In this document: positions 12,901 to 25,500 of the stretch, one piece after another
How positions within the stretch are numbered: the first letter of the stretch is position 1
Layout of the letters: the number at the start of each line of letters is the position of its first letter
NCBI GenBank assembly: GCA_935421135.1
Contig: OW285188.1
Span: forward strand, 17,275,233-17,339,232
Reading direction: 5' to 3'
DNA: 64,000 nucleotides
DNA from: Bugulina stolonifera
Lineage: Eukaryota > Bryozoa > Gymnolaemata > Cheilostomatida > Bugulidae
Notes under the pieces: model-generated
Seen by the model: the letters and a program-made list of their open reading frames with translations, nothing else
What the model was told of the DNA's origin: nothing
Database searches by the model: none
Program-made: the position numbers and the translations under genes

Positions 12901-13945
12901 TTATTTCTAGCACTACAACCTTGTAACAGTGGTAGACATGTCAATGTAAGTACCAGTATATAATATATCAGTACAGTACATACACTACATGTACATGTAC
13001 ATGGAGTGTATATGTGGTCTTGCACCACATGACACCATGATAATATATTATTATGCTATGTTATAATGATTACACAGTATGAATTAGAATAATTTATCAT
13101 TTTTGTTACAATACTCTATACCTTTAGTCTATATTATAGAGTATAGACACTGTCATACTACATGTAGCAGGCTTATATACAAGTCATGTACATGTAATTA
13201 TTTGCTGTGATCTATGGGTTTTTACTGTACATGAATATCAAAGGCGGTAACAATTATACATGTATGTACATTGTACATATACAGTAAATAAATTGTAACG
13301 AAAGGTTGGAGCCATATACATGTACTACATACAATACATTGCATACATTGAACATGTTTCATATGTTCAACTCTCTTGGTCCCAGTTTCTTCCTACACAT
13401 AACTACACAAAATATAGACTCTCAATAATCCACATAATGTGTTTTTTATACAATCATGTACATCTTCTAAAAATGTTTATCTGGATTAGAATGTTGTCGT
13501 ATATACAGGTATAGCAAACCATAGATATGTATCTTGTAACTTATAAACATATGTACATGTACATGTAGATATAACATAATAATTGTTAGTTATGTACTTA
13601 CTTTTTAGATATATATCCAGCAATAAAAATACCAATGACCATACAAGCTGTTTGTGTGAAGAACGCCCATGACATCTGCTGTACAGTATTTCCTGTGTAG
13701 CAAGCCAAGTCCTCCATTGTGGGTCCGAGGAAGCCAACACACATACCAAATGCTAGATATAACAGGAAGTATCCTACAGTCACTGCTGTATTGTGGGTAA
13801 ACAATGCAACTAAAAGGTAGTTTGACGAACTGCTTGAATATCTAGTTTTAACATCTTCAAATATTCTGGAATACTTCTCACAATAGTTAGACGATGCTGA
13901 GGAGTTTGCACGATGGCGAGTCTCCCGAGTGTTGTGAGTAGCCAT
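3902..13945 (-). CDS. MFSD4-like: MFSD4-like major facilitator transporter, copy 1
   Basis: Twelve-helix MFS protein of the MFSD4/NaGLT1 group, a plasma-membrane sugar-transporter-type family; the substrate here is not shown. Coding exons in gene order: 13602-13945, 10117-10312, 9643-9879, 8997-9126, 8588-8736, 8137-8232, 7925-8005, 7486-7639, 5858-5928, 5615-5729, 4298-4412, 3902-3941. All phases agree and give 575 residues. Landmarks are LAFGMCVGFLGPTMEDLAC in TM1, MGLIDCLANLQLV in TM4 and GALMSPLIAEPFL in TM5. An extracellular TM5-TM6 loop has several N-x-S/T sites. The start at 13945 follows an acceptor, so a 5' non-coding exon is likely. Exon 8 ends inside a 21-bp tandem repeat that repeats the donor site; using later donors would add TSKYVYM heptads to the cytoplasmic TM10-TM11 loop. 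The C-terminal tail stops at TAG 3902-3904, about 22 codons earlier than in copy 2. Confidence 0.85.
5929..6190 (-). repeat. About 19-bp tandem repeat with branch-point-like TACTAAC, intron 8 of copy 1
   Basis: Lies directly upstream of the exon 9 acceptor (exon end 5928). On the coding strand the unit reads roughly CCTATATACTAACATATGA. I count ten perfect TACTAAC heptamers and two near matches. Some units carry a short insertion. The paralogue has a matching array at 18740-18915. Confidence 0.85.
6191..7085. other. Middle of intron 8, copy 1
   Basis: AT-rich sequence with many ACATGTACATG stretches. A fragment beginning at 6351 (CAGTGGAACTCGCC) looks like a pogo-type terminal repeat. No coding signal. 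Confidence 0.4.
7081..7500 (-). repeat. 21-bp minisatellite carrying repeated 5' splice sites, copy 1
   Basis: On the coding strand the unit is ATGACCAGTAAGTATGTCTA plus T, and each unit contains GTAAGT. Donors recur every 21 bp from the exon 8 end (7485) down to 7086, making 20 copies. The unit is seven codons and stays open for 19 donors, until a TAG just before the last. The first unit overlaps the last codons of exon 8, so the array appears to have grown from the exon-intron junction. Confidence 0.93.
8311..8524 (-). mobile_element. MITE of the GTGTCTTCGCGACC family, truncated, in intron 5 of copy 1
   Basis: Shares a long segment with 32527-32768 and 27480-27745, including the block around CTAGGGATGGTTTTCTCC. 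The copy 2 intron has the flanking ATTCATACAGTGTATG sequence without this insert, so it entered after the duplication. One end is missing. Confidence 0.7.
9317..9596. mobile_element. Inverted-repeat element (MITE-like) in intron 3 of copy 1
   Basis: The left arm contains ACAGCTCGAAACAGG and GGACAGTTC. The right arm contains the reverse complement of ACAGCTCGAAACAGGAC and of GGACAGTTC. The arms are imperfect inverted repeats of roughly 50 bp around an AT-rich centre. The matching copy 2 intron lacks it. Exact ends and target duplications were not resolved. Confidence 0.6.
10560..10974. other. Unassigned insertion in intron 1 of copy 1, locally GC-rich
   Basis: This part of intron 1 has no counterpart in copy 2. 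A GC-rich patch near 10735-10800 stands out from the AT-rich surroundings and looks like transposon debris, but no ends or coding sequence were recognised. Confidence 0.35.
10975..11118 (-). mobile_element. tRNA-like SINE, intron 1 of copy 1
   Basis: On the minus strand it starts with an A-box-like GGTGGTTAGAGCTCTGG and continues through a degenerate B-box region (GGTTTGGTTCC) to a tail with GGCATCC. It resembles elements at 61290-61462 and 22815-22965. It is absent from the matching copy 2 intron. Confidence 0.65.
12526..12730. mobile_element. pogo-like MITE, intron 1 of copy 1
   Basis: Begins CAGTAGAACCTGCTTAATTG after TA and ends with the inverse of AATGGAACTTGCTTCATTC. The terminal CAGTxGAAC is typical of pogo/Tc1-type elements. 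Copy 2 lacks it near 25160, where the neighbouring CTTCTTCATC and CACTGCTGCCATAAACAG sequences are close together. Confidence 0.65.
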
Positions 13946-13979
13946 CGCTGTCACACTCTCTGAAATAAACAATTGTAAA

Positions 13980-14720
13980 TTATAATGGCTATACTGCCAA
14001 CATGATGATTTAGTTCTATGCAACAGAGAGGCAAATGAAGTGGAGGAGGCAGCACCTGGAGGACGCAGGACTAAAATGGAGTACACGCTACCATCAGGAG
14101 CAACAAGAAAAGTGAAACTGAAAAACCATGGCCAGGATGATTTTATTAAACTACCGGAGACAAACACCTTTAAGTACCCGAGGACTCAAATTGACCAAGA
14201 TGGAGATTGTGATGCAAAGGTAGCAAAGAGGATTGGAGTGACTTGGGACAGGTGGAGAGATCTATCTGGGGGTGGTGCATTATAAGAAGATATCAACTGA
14301 ATTAAGAATACTTCTGTGCAAAACGACAATCAAGTCGACACTCACCTAAGAAACTGAAACCTGGCCAGTCATTCTGAAGATGGAAAATAAAATAGATTCC
14401 ACTGAAATGAGAATGTCAAGATACATTCACAGGATCAGGTATGAAGACCCTATCACAAACGAAGACATTGGAGAACAGGTTCTGGTGAACGAAGTATCTA
14501 CATTCATGGGAAAGAGGCACCTGCAGTGAGATGACCAAGTATGTCGAAGATATGAAGATATCGGAGATGTCACAAATATGAAAGTTTCTGGGAGAAAAAA
14601 AAAGTGGAGGCAGTAAGGAAGACCCCGGCAGAGAGGGAGTAACACCATCAGATCCGATATGAAGCACTGGGACCTGGAACAAGAAGACATCAATGACAGG
14701 GTGATGTGGTAATCATTGAT
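13980..14720 (+). mobile_element. Degenerate LINE reverse-transcriptase C-terminal fragment
   Basis: Forward-strand reading with frame breaks gives a segment with DGDCDAKVAKRIGVTWDRWR, then NKIDSTEMRMSRYIHRIR and RSDMKHWDLEQEDINDRVMW. These resemble the region after the reverse-transcriptase domain of RTE-like or related non-LTR retrotransposons. Stops and frameshifts show it is dead. It lies just upstream of the copy 1 start exon and is not seen at the same place in copy 2. Confidence 0.65.
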
Positions 14721-15404
14721 AGAGCTTAGAGCTTGCAGGACGGCTACCCGTGAACGACCGCAGCCGGTTAGGTGAGAAAAGTGAAAAATAAATACTTCCA
14801 ACTTGTGCGGTGGCTACTAGCCAAGTGTACGTAAGTTTCCCATAGAGACCCTTCTCTCTGCCATAAGATTAGATGGTACAACACATAGCATGGTAGATAT
14901 TCCTAGCAGAAGGTAAATAAACTGTCCCAACTACTACATATATGTAGTAGTGTACAGTTATATACCACTAATGGATAAACCTTGTAATATTGATAATTGT
15001 GGTAATAGTAAATTAGTAATCATACATGTAGATATATTACATGTACATTATCTACATTAGTTTACACTAAGCTGGTCTACAAGTGCTATATATTTTGGAT
15101 GCTCTAGTCTAACCAGAGTCTTATATTTTCTAACCACTCACTTTAGTCAAATGAAAAATTTCTAGCATTAGGGATTCTACACAAGCACATTGTACTGTCA
15201 ATATTATTTTGTATTTAAAAGTTTCAACTGAAACTAAATTACTTGTATATACTAACCTGCATTGTCAGCCTGCTGGTACCAAATGTGGAAAAACTACTGT
15301 AACAATAGAAAGTGTATATACAGTATATTATCAGCCCCTAGACCAAAAATGGCAATACATGTGTGTATTTGTTAGGGAACTTATTCTACTTGACCAATAT
15401 CACA
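14721..15404. other. Intergenic DNA upstream of MFSD4-like copy 1
   Basis: AT-rich, no gene seen. It should contain the promoter and 5' non-coding exon of copy 1. It shares patches with 26990-28170 (for example AGCCTGCTGGTACCA), confirming the duplication extends through this flank. Confidence 0.45.
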
Positions 15405-15950
15405 CCAGTGAATACTACATATACATGTACAGTACATACAGTTATATACTGTACACACCAGTGAATACTACACATGTACATGTACAGTACATACAATATT
15501 ATAATGTACACACCAGTGGATACTACATATACATGTACAGTACATACAGTTATATACTGTACACACCAGTGAATACTACATGTACATGTACAGTACATAC
15601 AGTTATATACTGTACACACCAGTGGATACTACACATGTACATGTACAGTACATACAATATTATACTGTACACACCAGTGGATACTACATATACATGTACA
15701 GTACATACAGTTATATACTGTACACACCAGTGGATACTACACATGTACAGTACATACAGTTATATACTGTACACACCAGTGAATACTACATGTACATGTA
15801 CAGTACATACAGTTATACACTGTACATACCAGTGAATACTACATGTACATGTACAGTACATACAGTTATATACTGTACACACCAGTGAATACTAAATATA
15901 CATGTATAGTACATACAGTTATATACTGTACATACAGTTATACTACATGT
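15405..15950. repeat. 53-bp satellite block, unit 1 (about 10 copies)
   Basis: Unit contains CCAGTGGATACTAC, ACATGTACAGTACATACAG and TTATATACTGTACA. Monomer length is about 53-55 bp, varying by ACATGT insertions. It closes duplication unit 1, matching the larger block at 29173-31085. Confidence 0.93.
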
Positions 15951-16543
15951 ACATGCATGTCATATATTCCTGTATGCTATCCGGATAAATAAAACAACCT
16001 TTTTAGATCATTATAATAAAAGGGAAGTAGAAGAAGTTGTCTTATCTATATATTACAGTTTTTCTTCAACAAACAAGACATCAGCTGTGTACATGAAGTA
16101 ATTATGGTTTGTTATTGTCAAATTATATTTATATAGCTTTTGCATCAGCATGTTAAAAGTGTATTGTTCCTTAAAATCAAAAGTTATTACAATATAGTAA
16201 AAAAATGTAACAATAATGAAACATAGAAGTTGTGGATGACTTAAGGACTAGTCCTTTGCTTGGAGTGTATCAGCTTGCAGTGTGTAGCTACAATAATTTT
16301 GCACCCACATGTTATATTCATAGTTTGCTCGTTTGTAAACCTCAGCAATTCCTAACCTTATAAAAATAGTACACAAAAAAATATAGCAATATATTTAGTA
16401 TATCTAGAACTTTATTGTTATCACATGCATATACAATGTATCATATACATAATACATTTGATTAGTTTGATTCTGTTTATGGTACACAACTATCTAAAGT
16501 AGAAACAAACAGTAATAATTAAAAAGAAGAGAACAAGTTTACT
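15951..16543. other. Junction between the two duplication units and 3' flank of copy 2
   Basis: The post-satellite tail shared with 31085-31140 is followed from about 16065 by sequence matching 3490-3720. The unit 1/unit 2 junction therefore lies near 16020-16065. No gene seen. Confidence 0.6.
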
Positions 16544-19500
16544 CTAGTCTTCTGATGAACTGGATTCTTCATGATGTTGTCCCAAGTTCAGATCAATATC
16601 TATACTTCCTCTACTGCTGCCACTACTGTGGTTTGTGCTGTCATAACTCCTAAAATAAAAAAATTGCTCATCCTTTTAGAATTTGGACAATGCAAACTAT
16701 TCACAGTTGTACTGGTTTGTTTTACTCTGTTTATCCTCTCTTGAAAGTAAGCAAGTTGAGAGAGGATAACTCCTAATTGTGATCAGTAAATGCCTCATGG
16801 CTAACATACAAACCATACAGGTGCATGGGATAGGACCGATTTTGGGATGAAAATCAACAACCAGAGCCAAGCCTACAAAAGATAGCTTAGGTTCTAAGCC
16901 ATCTAAAAATATGGTAGAAGGGCAGTCCACAATCTTCAGAAGTTGTGCGTTTACCTGAGGTGTAGTAAATTATTACTGTCACTAAAGTGTTGGGTCTCCA
17001 TCATTGACTCCTCTCTTGATGCACTGCAATCAGACCCCTCCATAGAATCAGGGCTATACCATATAAAGCTAGGCGAGGCCATGGCTATAATCACATACAC
17101 ATTATATAAATCAACATGCTGTAGACACAGAAAGAATGTTGTTCTACCAATTGCTCTTAACAGCATATTATTACTGGTGTAAACTAAATATTCCCACACT
17201 TATATTGGTTGGAAATAACAGACATGCAGTCCTTGAGGGAATCCAAGCTGGACAAATATTATCCAAAACAATGTGCTATTCTTTGTAGAAATGGTGTAAT
17301 TAAATAATAATAACCAATGATCCTATTTTAATGCACAATATTTAGTGTATGATTATGCCTTTGGTACTTGAACACTAACTTTAATTTTGAAGAATCAAAA
17401 GTGAAGTTAAATGGGTAAATGGTACAATAATCCTGTTGTGAGTTGTAAGCAAATAAATACACTACATGGCATGACGATCACTTGCATCTAATGTCATAAA
17501 AGCAACTACATGTATGTGCTGTACATGCAAGTGTACAATACTGTAGATTGTTATATTAGAATTAAATTGAATATTGGTAATTGTTCTCTCTCTCTCTTAT
17601 GAAAAGAACGATAAGACAACTTTGGTAAGTTCAAACATGGGGGTCTGCACAAGCATCTTAAGATTCATAGTTCAGATGAAAGTACATCAGATATGAGAGT
17701 ATTTCCCTCTATTAGTATTACATATACATGTACAATGTACATGTATATTTAGGTACCTAGTAAATCTATTTGATACAATTTGAATTCGTACCTGGTTCTA
17801 ATAAACTTATAATTGCAAATACAAGCATTATTATACAAATCCTGCACCCATATTTAAATTTTGATTCCCACTTCCCAGTGAATAGATCTTAAGAATTTCA
17901 CATCTCCAATATACATTTACATGCAGTGTGAATGGCAGGAAATGAAACTTAACTGGCGTTACATTGTAGAAATGAGATCACATTTGTAAAAATTACGGAA
18001 ATTAAAATTTACATGTAAATGTAAACCAAAGTAATTGGCAGATATTAAATACTAACTTTTTGGACCTAAAATATAATATAAGTACATATTCTTACATGTT
18101 TACACTTCTCCACTTAACTTGAAATAAGTTAAAATATCTGCTGGAATGAATAAACTTGTTAACAAAGTTAATATAGAGCAGCAAGAAAGACTGAATGGCA
18201 GTTAAAGCCTCAAAGCTAAATAACTAAAAGGTTTGAATGAAAATTGTGCACACACCAGCTCCCTACAACAAACTCATTATAATATTATGTAGTTGTCTTC
18301 TCCTGGCTTGGAAAACTAGTAGTACATAACTCAACGTATAATAGACATGATGATAATATGTAAATAACAATTTCAATACTAGTTATGTTGCACTAAAAGA
18401 GAGATTGTTTTGTTTACTCACCCTTAAATTTTTGAGTAGCTCGTCCCATTAGCCAGAATGTAGCATAAATAAACCAGGAGATAAGCACACAGGCCAGTAA
18501 CATCATCACAAATGAATTTGGGCTTTTATCAATAAACTGAAATATAACATACATGGATTATATGCTATATAATGTTATACTTACATGTTATATGTGCACA
18601 TGTGCTACTGCTTATACTAAATGAATACAACACTGATATTTCCTGTACGAATGAACAGACATACCTGTCCCTCCAGCACAGGTATGACCATTTCTCCAAC
18701 TGCTGCACCACCAATAATAAGTGACATCTGAAGATCTGTAGTATGTATATAGGTCATGTATTAGTATATAGGTCATGTATTAGTATATAAGTCATGTATT
18801 AGTATATAAGTCATGTGTTAGTATATAGGTCATATGTTAGTATATAGGTCATGTGTTAGTATATAGGTCATATGTTAGAATATAGGTCATATGTTAGTAT
18901 ATAGGTCATATATATATGGGTTAAATATTAGCATATACATGTAGGTTACCTGTTACATTATATTATGCTGTGGTACGTATACAATATGTAATCTAATACA
19001 TCATACGAGTATGCAGTACTGGTCATATAGACACACTTACTGGTCATATAGACATACTTACTGGTCATATAGACATACTTACTGGTCATATAGACATACT
19101 TACTGGTCATATAGACATACTTACTGGTCATATAGACATACTTACTGGTCATATAGACATACTTACTGGTCATATAGACATACTTACTGGTCATATAGAC
19201 ATACTTACTGGTCATATAGACATACTTACTGGTCATATAGACATACTTACTGGTCATATAGACATACTTACTGGTCATATCCATAAAATTTTCAGTCATA
19301 GCAATGGTAGTTGGGGTTACACTGCTCATGAACAGACCCAGTATAACAGTAGCTGATACTACAGAAGCATAGCTGAGACCATTCATTCCAGTCAGGTAAA
19401 TAATCACAGCTACCTGACATCCCAGCTACAGTGAGAGAGTAAATGATGTGAATCAGTTAGGACAGTACACAATAAAATTATACAAATAATGTTAGTTACA

Positions 19501-22500
19501 TGTATATATAAATACAATGATGCACCAATAGACAAAAATTAGTCAACAAGAGAATTATTGCATTTCGGAGTTGTCTATTCTCACCGTAATAACTAAAAAG
19601 GAGGTAAATCCCAGTAGCACAAGAATATTGCACATAATATACATAAAATTGTCTTCTCAATATTGTATTGTATAAATTGTTAGTAGATTGTAGATCATTA
19701 CTTACTATGTTGAGTAACAGCATAAAATATGGAGTAAACTTCGTGGCAAGGTAAACAGATAGGAGTCTGCCTAATGAGTATGATGCCTGTAATATAATTC
19801 ATATACATGACAACATATATGTCATATAGTCATATAATATGATGCATAATACAATGACACACATGTACACGCATCATATAATACAATGTAATACAGTGAA
19901 ATGTAATACGTGCTCACCCAGAATATCACATTCATATATCCAATATCCGTCTCATGGTTCTGATTTTTTATAACTTTAATTGCATAAGTTTGTAAAAACT
20001 CATTAGCATGTCCCTACAAATATAGAGTGAAAATTTAGTACATTATATCATAAACAGAATACTCTGACTATGGGATTCATACAGTGTATGAATGTACTGT
20101 ACATGTAGGTCTCGGGGCACATGGAGCTAAACCAAATGTTTTATAACAAACACTTGAGTGACCAATCAACTGATGACTACTGAATGAGAGGATTCTGGGA
20201 AACATTTATGGTATAGGCAGTAAGTTTAGACTTGACTGAAAGCAACATTTGCCAACACCTTAGGATTGCACTTGTACTTGTACACTGATTTGGCATTGAC
20301 ATTTCAACATCATTGATTTGGATGGTTAAATATAGAATTGCAAAACTATTACTCTGGATAAGATTACAATCATACACACGAGTATGACTGTCTTGTTTGG
20401 TGTATTAAATTTGTAATACACTCTAAAGCCAGGCTGTCCAGCTTACAAGAACAGAGCTTTGTTATGAATGTGAAATAAATTTGTAGAAATGAATCGAAGT
20501 TTTAGTACTGTTTCATTACTAAATTCTGTATATTTACAGCACACACTTATAAGAGATCAAATTCAAAAGGTATATAACTATGTTATATGTGTATGTTGTG
20601 TACAGTACAGTTCATATGTTATGCCCCAGAAAGTCCGACATGTTGTAGTAATGACTCACCTGTAGACCATCATATATAAATACTGTGAGACAAGCAGCTA
20701 CAGTCAGCAGTGCTGCCTTAGTTAAAGATAGAGAATATGAACCTTGGAATTCATTCTTGTATTCCTGCCACTGCTCCCACAGCTTCTTCTTCTCTGCCTT
20801 CACTTTCTCTGTTAAATAATATGTACTATGGGCTCACATAGACTTATAATGGTGTACATATTGCACATAATACGGACTTATATAATCTCATGCCATACCT
20901 ACATGTACATAGATATTAGGTACATGTCGAACTGTATATCCAATTTGTCGATCTATGGTTAATACAAAGTACATGTACATGTACAATGTAATGAATTTAT
21001 ATAACACTTCCCACGTAGCGTGGAACTCTCTTCCTTATTTCCTGCTGATATACAATAGGGATAAGATTCACTACCCTATGTATTAGTATTAGGAGTTATC
21101 TAACCTTTCCCTTCTGGTTCATGTAAGCTTGGTTTACTTTCAGAGTTGATCAGTCTCTGGAACTTTGGATCCACAGTTCTGATCCTGCACCCAGTTTTGA
21201 ACACCACTATTGCCCAGTAAACAACTATCGGTACCTGATAAATATGATTTTATACATGTATTGTCTAAATGAAAAATCTATGCTTTCACGCATAAATATT
21301 ATGACATACTCAAGTAATCTTACAGATGTGCATATTCCCAAAAATGTTCTCTTATGATTGTAGTAAATTACTAATGACCGATGACCGAGGGTCATTTTTT
21401 TAAATGCAAAAGCATGAAGTTAGAAAAGCATATATATCTAATGCTGCCTTATTTTTAACTGAGAGTTTGGTATCCCATCCAGATGAGAAATCCCTAATGT
21501 TGAACTATTATATCACACACTATATACATGTACAATAGTTCTGTGCATAATACAATAACATTACACATTATGCCTTATTCCTTATTTATTAGGTGATAAA
21601 TAATACATTGCTGCTTTTATATATCTGTAGAGTGCTGACATAACTCTTCTGTAAGCATAATAAGTCATGGTGCTGTCACACTTGGAATAAGTTTCCTTTA
21701 TCTAAGGCATATTAGGCTATATACATGTAGAATGTTATATTAGCAAATCAAAGTTCCCTTTGTAGAGTACAGATGTATGCATGTATAGTATAATGTAAGC
21801 TGTCATGGCTATCACATATAATAGTATTATGATGCTTTTATGAATGCTACAGGGAAAAACTAGCATTTGACTTCTTAAATAATTGATAACCACAGTTATG
21901 TTAATAGTTGATATAATAATATAGCAGTACCTGTAGAATAAACCATTGACAGTTGACAGATACCAGTACAATGTAGAAGTACATTACTACATGTACATTA
22001 CTGCATGTATAGTGATACACTTTAAACTACAGTGGAATTTGCTTAATTCAGACTCCAAGGGACCACCATAATTGGTTTGAATTAGGCCGAGTTTGAATTA
22101 TGTGATCCTTCAATTTATATAATGACGTGCTTCACATGTACGTACAGGACAACAGTATAAAACCGAATTTAACTAAGGAACAGTAAAGCAATTAGTGGGT
22201 TTCCCAGCTTAGTTTGAGCAGAAACATATTGCAGAAGTAACTACTAATAACCACTAACTGCTAGCAACGATTATTAGGTGACTAATGCTGGGTGTGATAG
22301 TATTATCATTGATTATAGTGTGAGCCTAATCGCATGAAGTTTTAATCACAGATGGCAAGTTGGAATTATTTGAAGCCATTTATTTAGTGCTCAGGAGGGA
22401 CCAAGGCTAACTGTTTGAACTAACCAAGTTTTTGAACTATCCAAGGTAGAATTATAAGCAAGTTCCACTATACTGTTCTTTTAATTTGCTCTGAATGTCA

Positions 22501-25500
22501 TTTCATTATGCACTATTGCCATTGCTGCAATTTTTATCCTCTTCTACATGCATATACATACACATATACATACACATATACATTATCATATAACTGTATC
22601 TATATAATATACATGTATCACAATAAAACATGTATATAATATGAACACCGTATAAAACATAAGATATACACATATACTAATGTATAATATAATATTACAT
22701 GTGCATAATACTATACTCTATCATTCTGCCTAAATGTTTTACATGCAGTTGCCTGAAGTATTATTGCATTTGTATCATATGTATTCAAATATTATTGTAT
22801 GTATATGTATATGTTAGGGCTCTGGGCTTTGAGGCAGATCCAGGTAAAAGTCATCAGTGGTGCAGGAAGGGCATCCAACCTTCTAATGCTTCTGCACTAC
22901 TTCAGTAACTTTGCCATTGGTGAAATGCCCCTTCTCCACACCAAACTAGCAGAAATGCACTATCACTGGAATGTATAGAGTACATATGCCCCATGTATGC
23001 AGTATTAGATAATAGAAATAATACAATATGCTATGGTAGGTTATGGAGTCAGTAGAGTTTATTATGCTGCCAGTAAAACCCTATCTATACCTGAACAGCT
23101 GCTAGGATCCAGAAAGCATGTGTGACTTCAGAGTTCTCATGCATATTACTGAGTATAGAAGGTGAGGTGGAACTATTGCTAGCTGTCATGTTACCAATCA
23201 GACCCTTGTCTCCTGGTCTCATGGCGTCATTTTCCGCACTTCTGATTCGTAAGACCCACATGGAGCAGTCTTTGTTTATTAGAAACGGCTCAGCTATAAG
23301 AGGGCTCATCAAAGCACCGATACCATAGCAGAAATATAGAGCCTATAAATAACTTCATAAAATAGAATATAAATGGAAACCAGTAGAAACAGAAGAGGTT
23401 ATGTTGTATACATGAGAATTTAAACACTCCAAAAAACAGATTAGTCTGTTCAGTTCAGACCCCTGCATAACCATAAAATTGTATACAAAAAGAGATGCTC
23501 TTTATACTTGCTAGCTATTTGACAGCTACTTATAATAATATTACCCATAAGGCATAACGATCTGCATGTCAGCTACTAATATAATACTAGACACCTTGGA
23601 TTTCATTTACAACACCTTTATTATAGAGAGGACATAGCTCCTTATTGACTTTCCACCATTATAGCAAAAGTAAAATCTTGTACTCACAAGTGATTGAGTT
23701 ATACTATTGTACTTATGCAGTACCGTAGCATATGTTCCACTTAGACTAACCTGAAGAAAAGGAGCTACAGCCTTGTCATAGATATGTACAAGCTGAAGAT
23801 TAGCCAAGCAGTCTATAAGACCCATGCCTATGCCCATGATTCCCATGTACACACACAGCAGTATTATACTTCTAGATAGTGCAACCAGTACTAGTGTGAT
23901 GGGGAGGACAACTACAGACCCAAGTAACAGTATATCTGCAGATAGTCTGAAATAATAGTAACATAAATGTGTTTATGTCGTGTGCAGTAGGTTAAACGTG
24001 TACATGTACAGTAGGATTAGCTCACATAGTGGCCCCTCTAAGAATTGTGACACTCACCTGGATGGTAGGTGACAGGTTCTACAGGTTATCCAAAATAAAC
24101 ATAAAACTTGTAGAGAGTTATAAGCTGCATAACAGATTGCTAATATGCTGTAATATGTCAGGTCTATAAAGGTTTGTGTGTGGTTGGGGGTTAGGGTTTG
24201 AACTGTCTTATATGTAACAGTTATTATATAGCCTGCTAGCCACTTCTGGTCTATAAGCTAGGGCATACATAACATAAACACTAATATTGTATTATTCTAT
24301 CCCCATAATAGCTGAACATGAAACTAACTAAACGTAGACAAATTAACTACTGAGTAGACTTCAATACAATAACCTACAGCAAAGGAAGATAGAAGCCAGC
24401 CACCCTACAGTTTGCTATAAGCCTATTTGATGCAGTTACCAAAACACTTACTGTGTTCTACAATATGGTTCATGGTATTTCTATACAAAGAATGGAGAAG
24501 GGAATGTTCAGGTAAAAGCGTGTATTAGTGTAAGCAACATCAAGTCAAGAATCCAGTTGAAACACATACAAAACAGTCTGAATATACTCTCCCTTGGTAA
24601 GTATGTGTCATCGAAATTAGGTGAATGATAACAATTATATGTGTAGCTGCGCCACTGGGTAGAGCTTACACATGTGTAAGCTATTTTCAAAAGGCTGTAT
24701 TCTGTTTCTGTGAATTTATACATGTATATCACAACATGTTTAGCATAACATTGCATACAATGATTTATCGTCTAGATCAGTGGGGCCCAAATAGAGGCCC
24801 CCCCCCCCTATCAGGCCCCCTAGCTAATTTTATCAGGCCTTCCACTTTTGTCTTAAAATTCAAAATTTCATCCGCATTATAATAATACATGTATATCTAT
24901 TGTACGAATACCTGGTCTCAAGCTTAGAGCTTAGTCTCTTGCTTGGCTCTTACCAAGAATAATTGGACACCCCTGGTCTAGATGTTTACAACAATATACC
25001 GGTATATTGGTCTTTAGTTATAACTGTTGTAACTTCAAATTCGGGATAAAATACACACAACAGGATATACATTAGCTACTCCCACTTGTGTATCTCGTCA
25101 ACCTTATAAGTTGCATAATACTTAAAAATCCCAGGCGATGCGGTCCTTTATATCTCTATTCCTTCTTCATCCTTCGCTCAATTGAAGACAAACATGAACA
25201 CACTGCTGCCATAAACAGTCAACAGTTTTATATAGAGGTCACCTTGAAAAGGCACCAGCAGTACTACGGGTGGACTGACTGATGCCCCTTACCACATCAA
25301 TCAGTCTTGTTCTACTCTCAGTTTAAATCTTAGTATTTCTCACACTACAATCTGTCTAACAGTGGTAGACAACACTGTAAGTACCAATAGTATAATAATA
25401 CAAAGTCTTGTATAGGCTTATCCCTTAGGGTCTTGTAGCACATGACACCATAATAATATATTATGTTATAGTGATTATACAGTATGATTTAGAATAATTT

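Larger units (their letters stand above)
3490..16020. repeat. Tandem segmental duplication, unit 1
   Basis: Unit 1 matches unit 2 (about 16065-31140) in exons, parts of introns, intergenic flank and the terminal satellite block. The shared right edge after the satellite reads GTCATATA followed by TCCTGTATGC in both units. Edges are estimated by eye to within a few tens of bases. Confidence 0.8.

Noticed and set aside
13598..14167. N-terminal extension of MFSD4-like copy 1 to 14167
   Set aside because: The extra residues are the antisense of a dead LINE fragment and are not in copy 2. The acceptor just before ATG 13945 is the better boundary.
15209..15888. ORFs over the smaller satellite block
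   Set aside because: Same explanation as the larger block: repeat-driven open frames.
19011..19286. Plus-strand ORF of repeated YWSYRHT
   Set aside because: Antisense of the 21-bp minisatellite at the MFSD4-like exon 8 donor.
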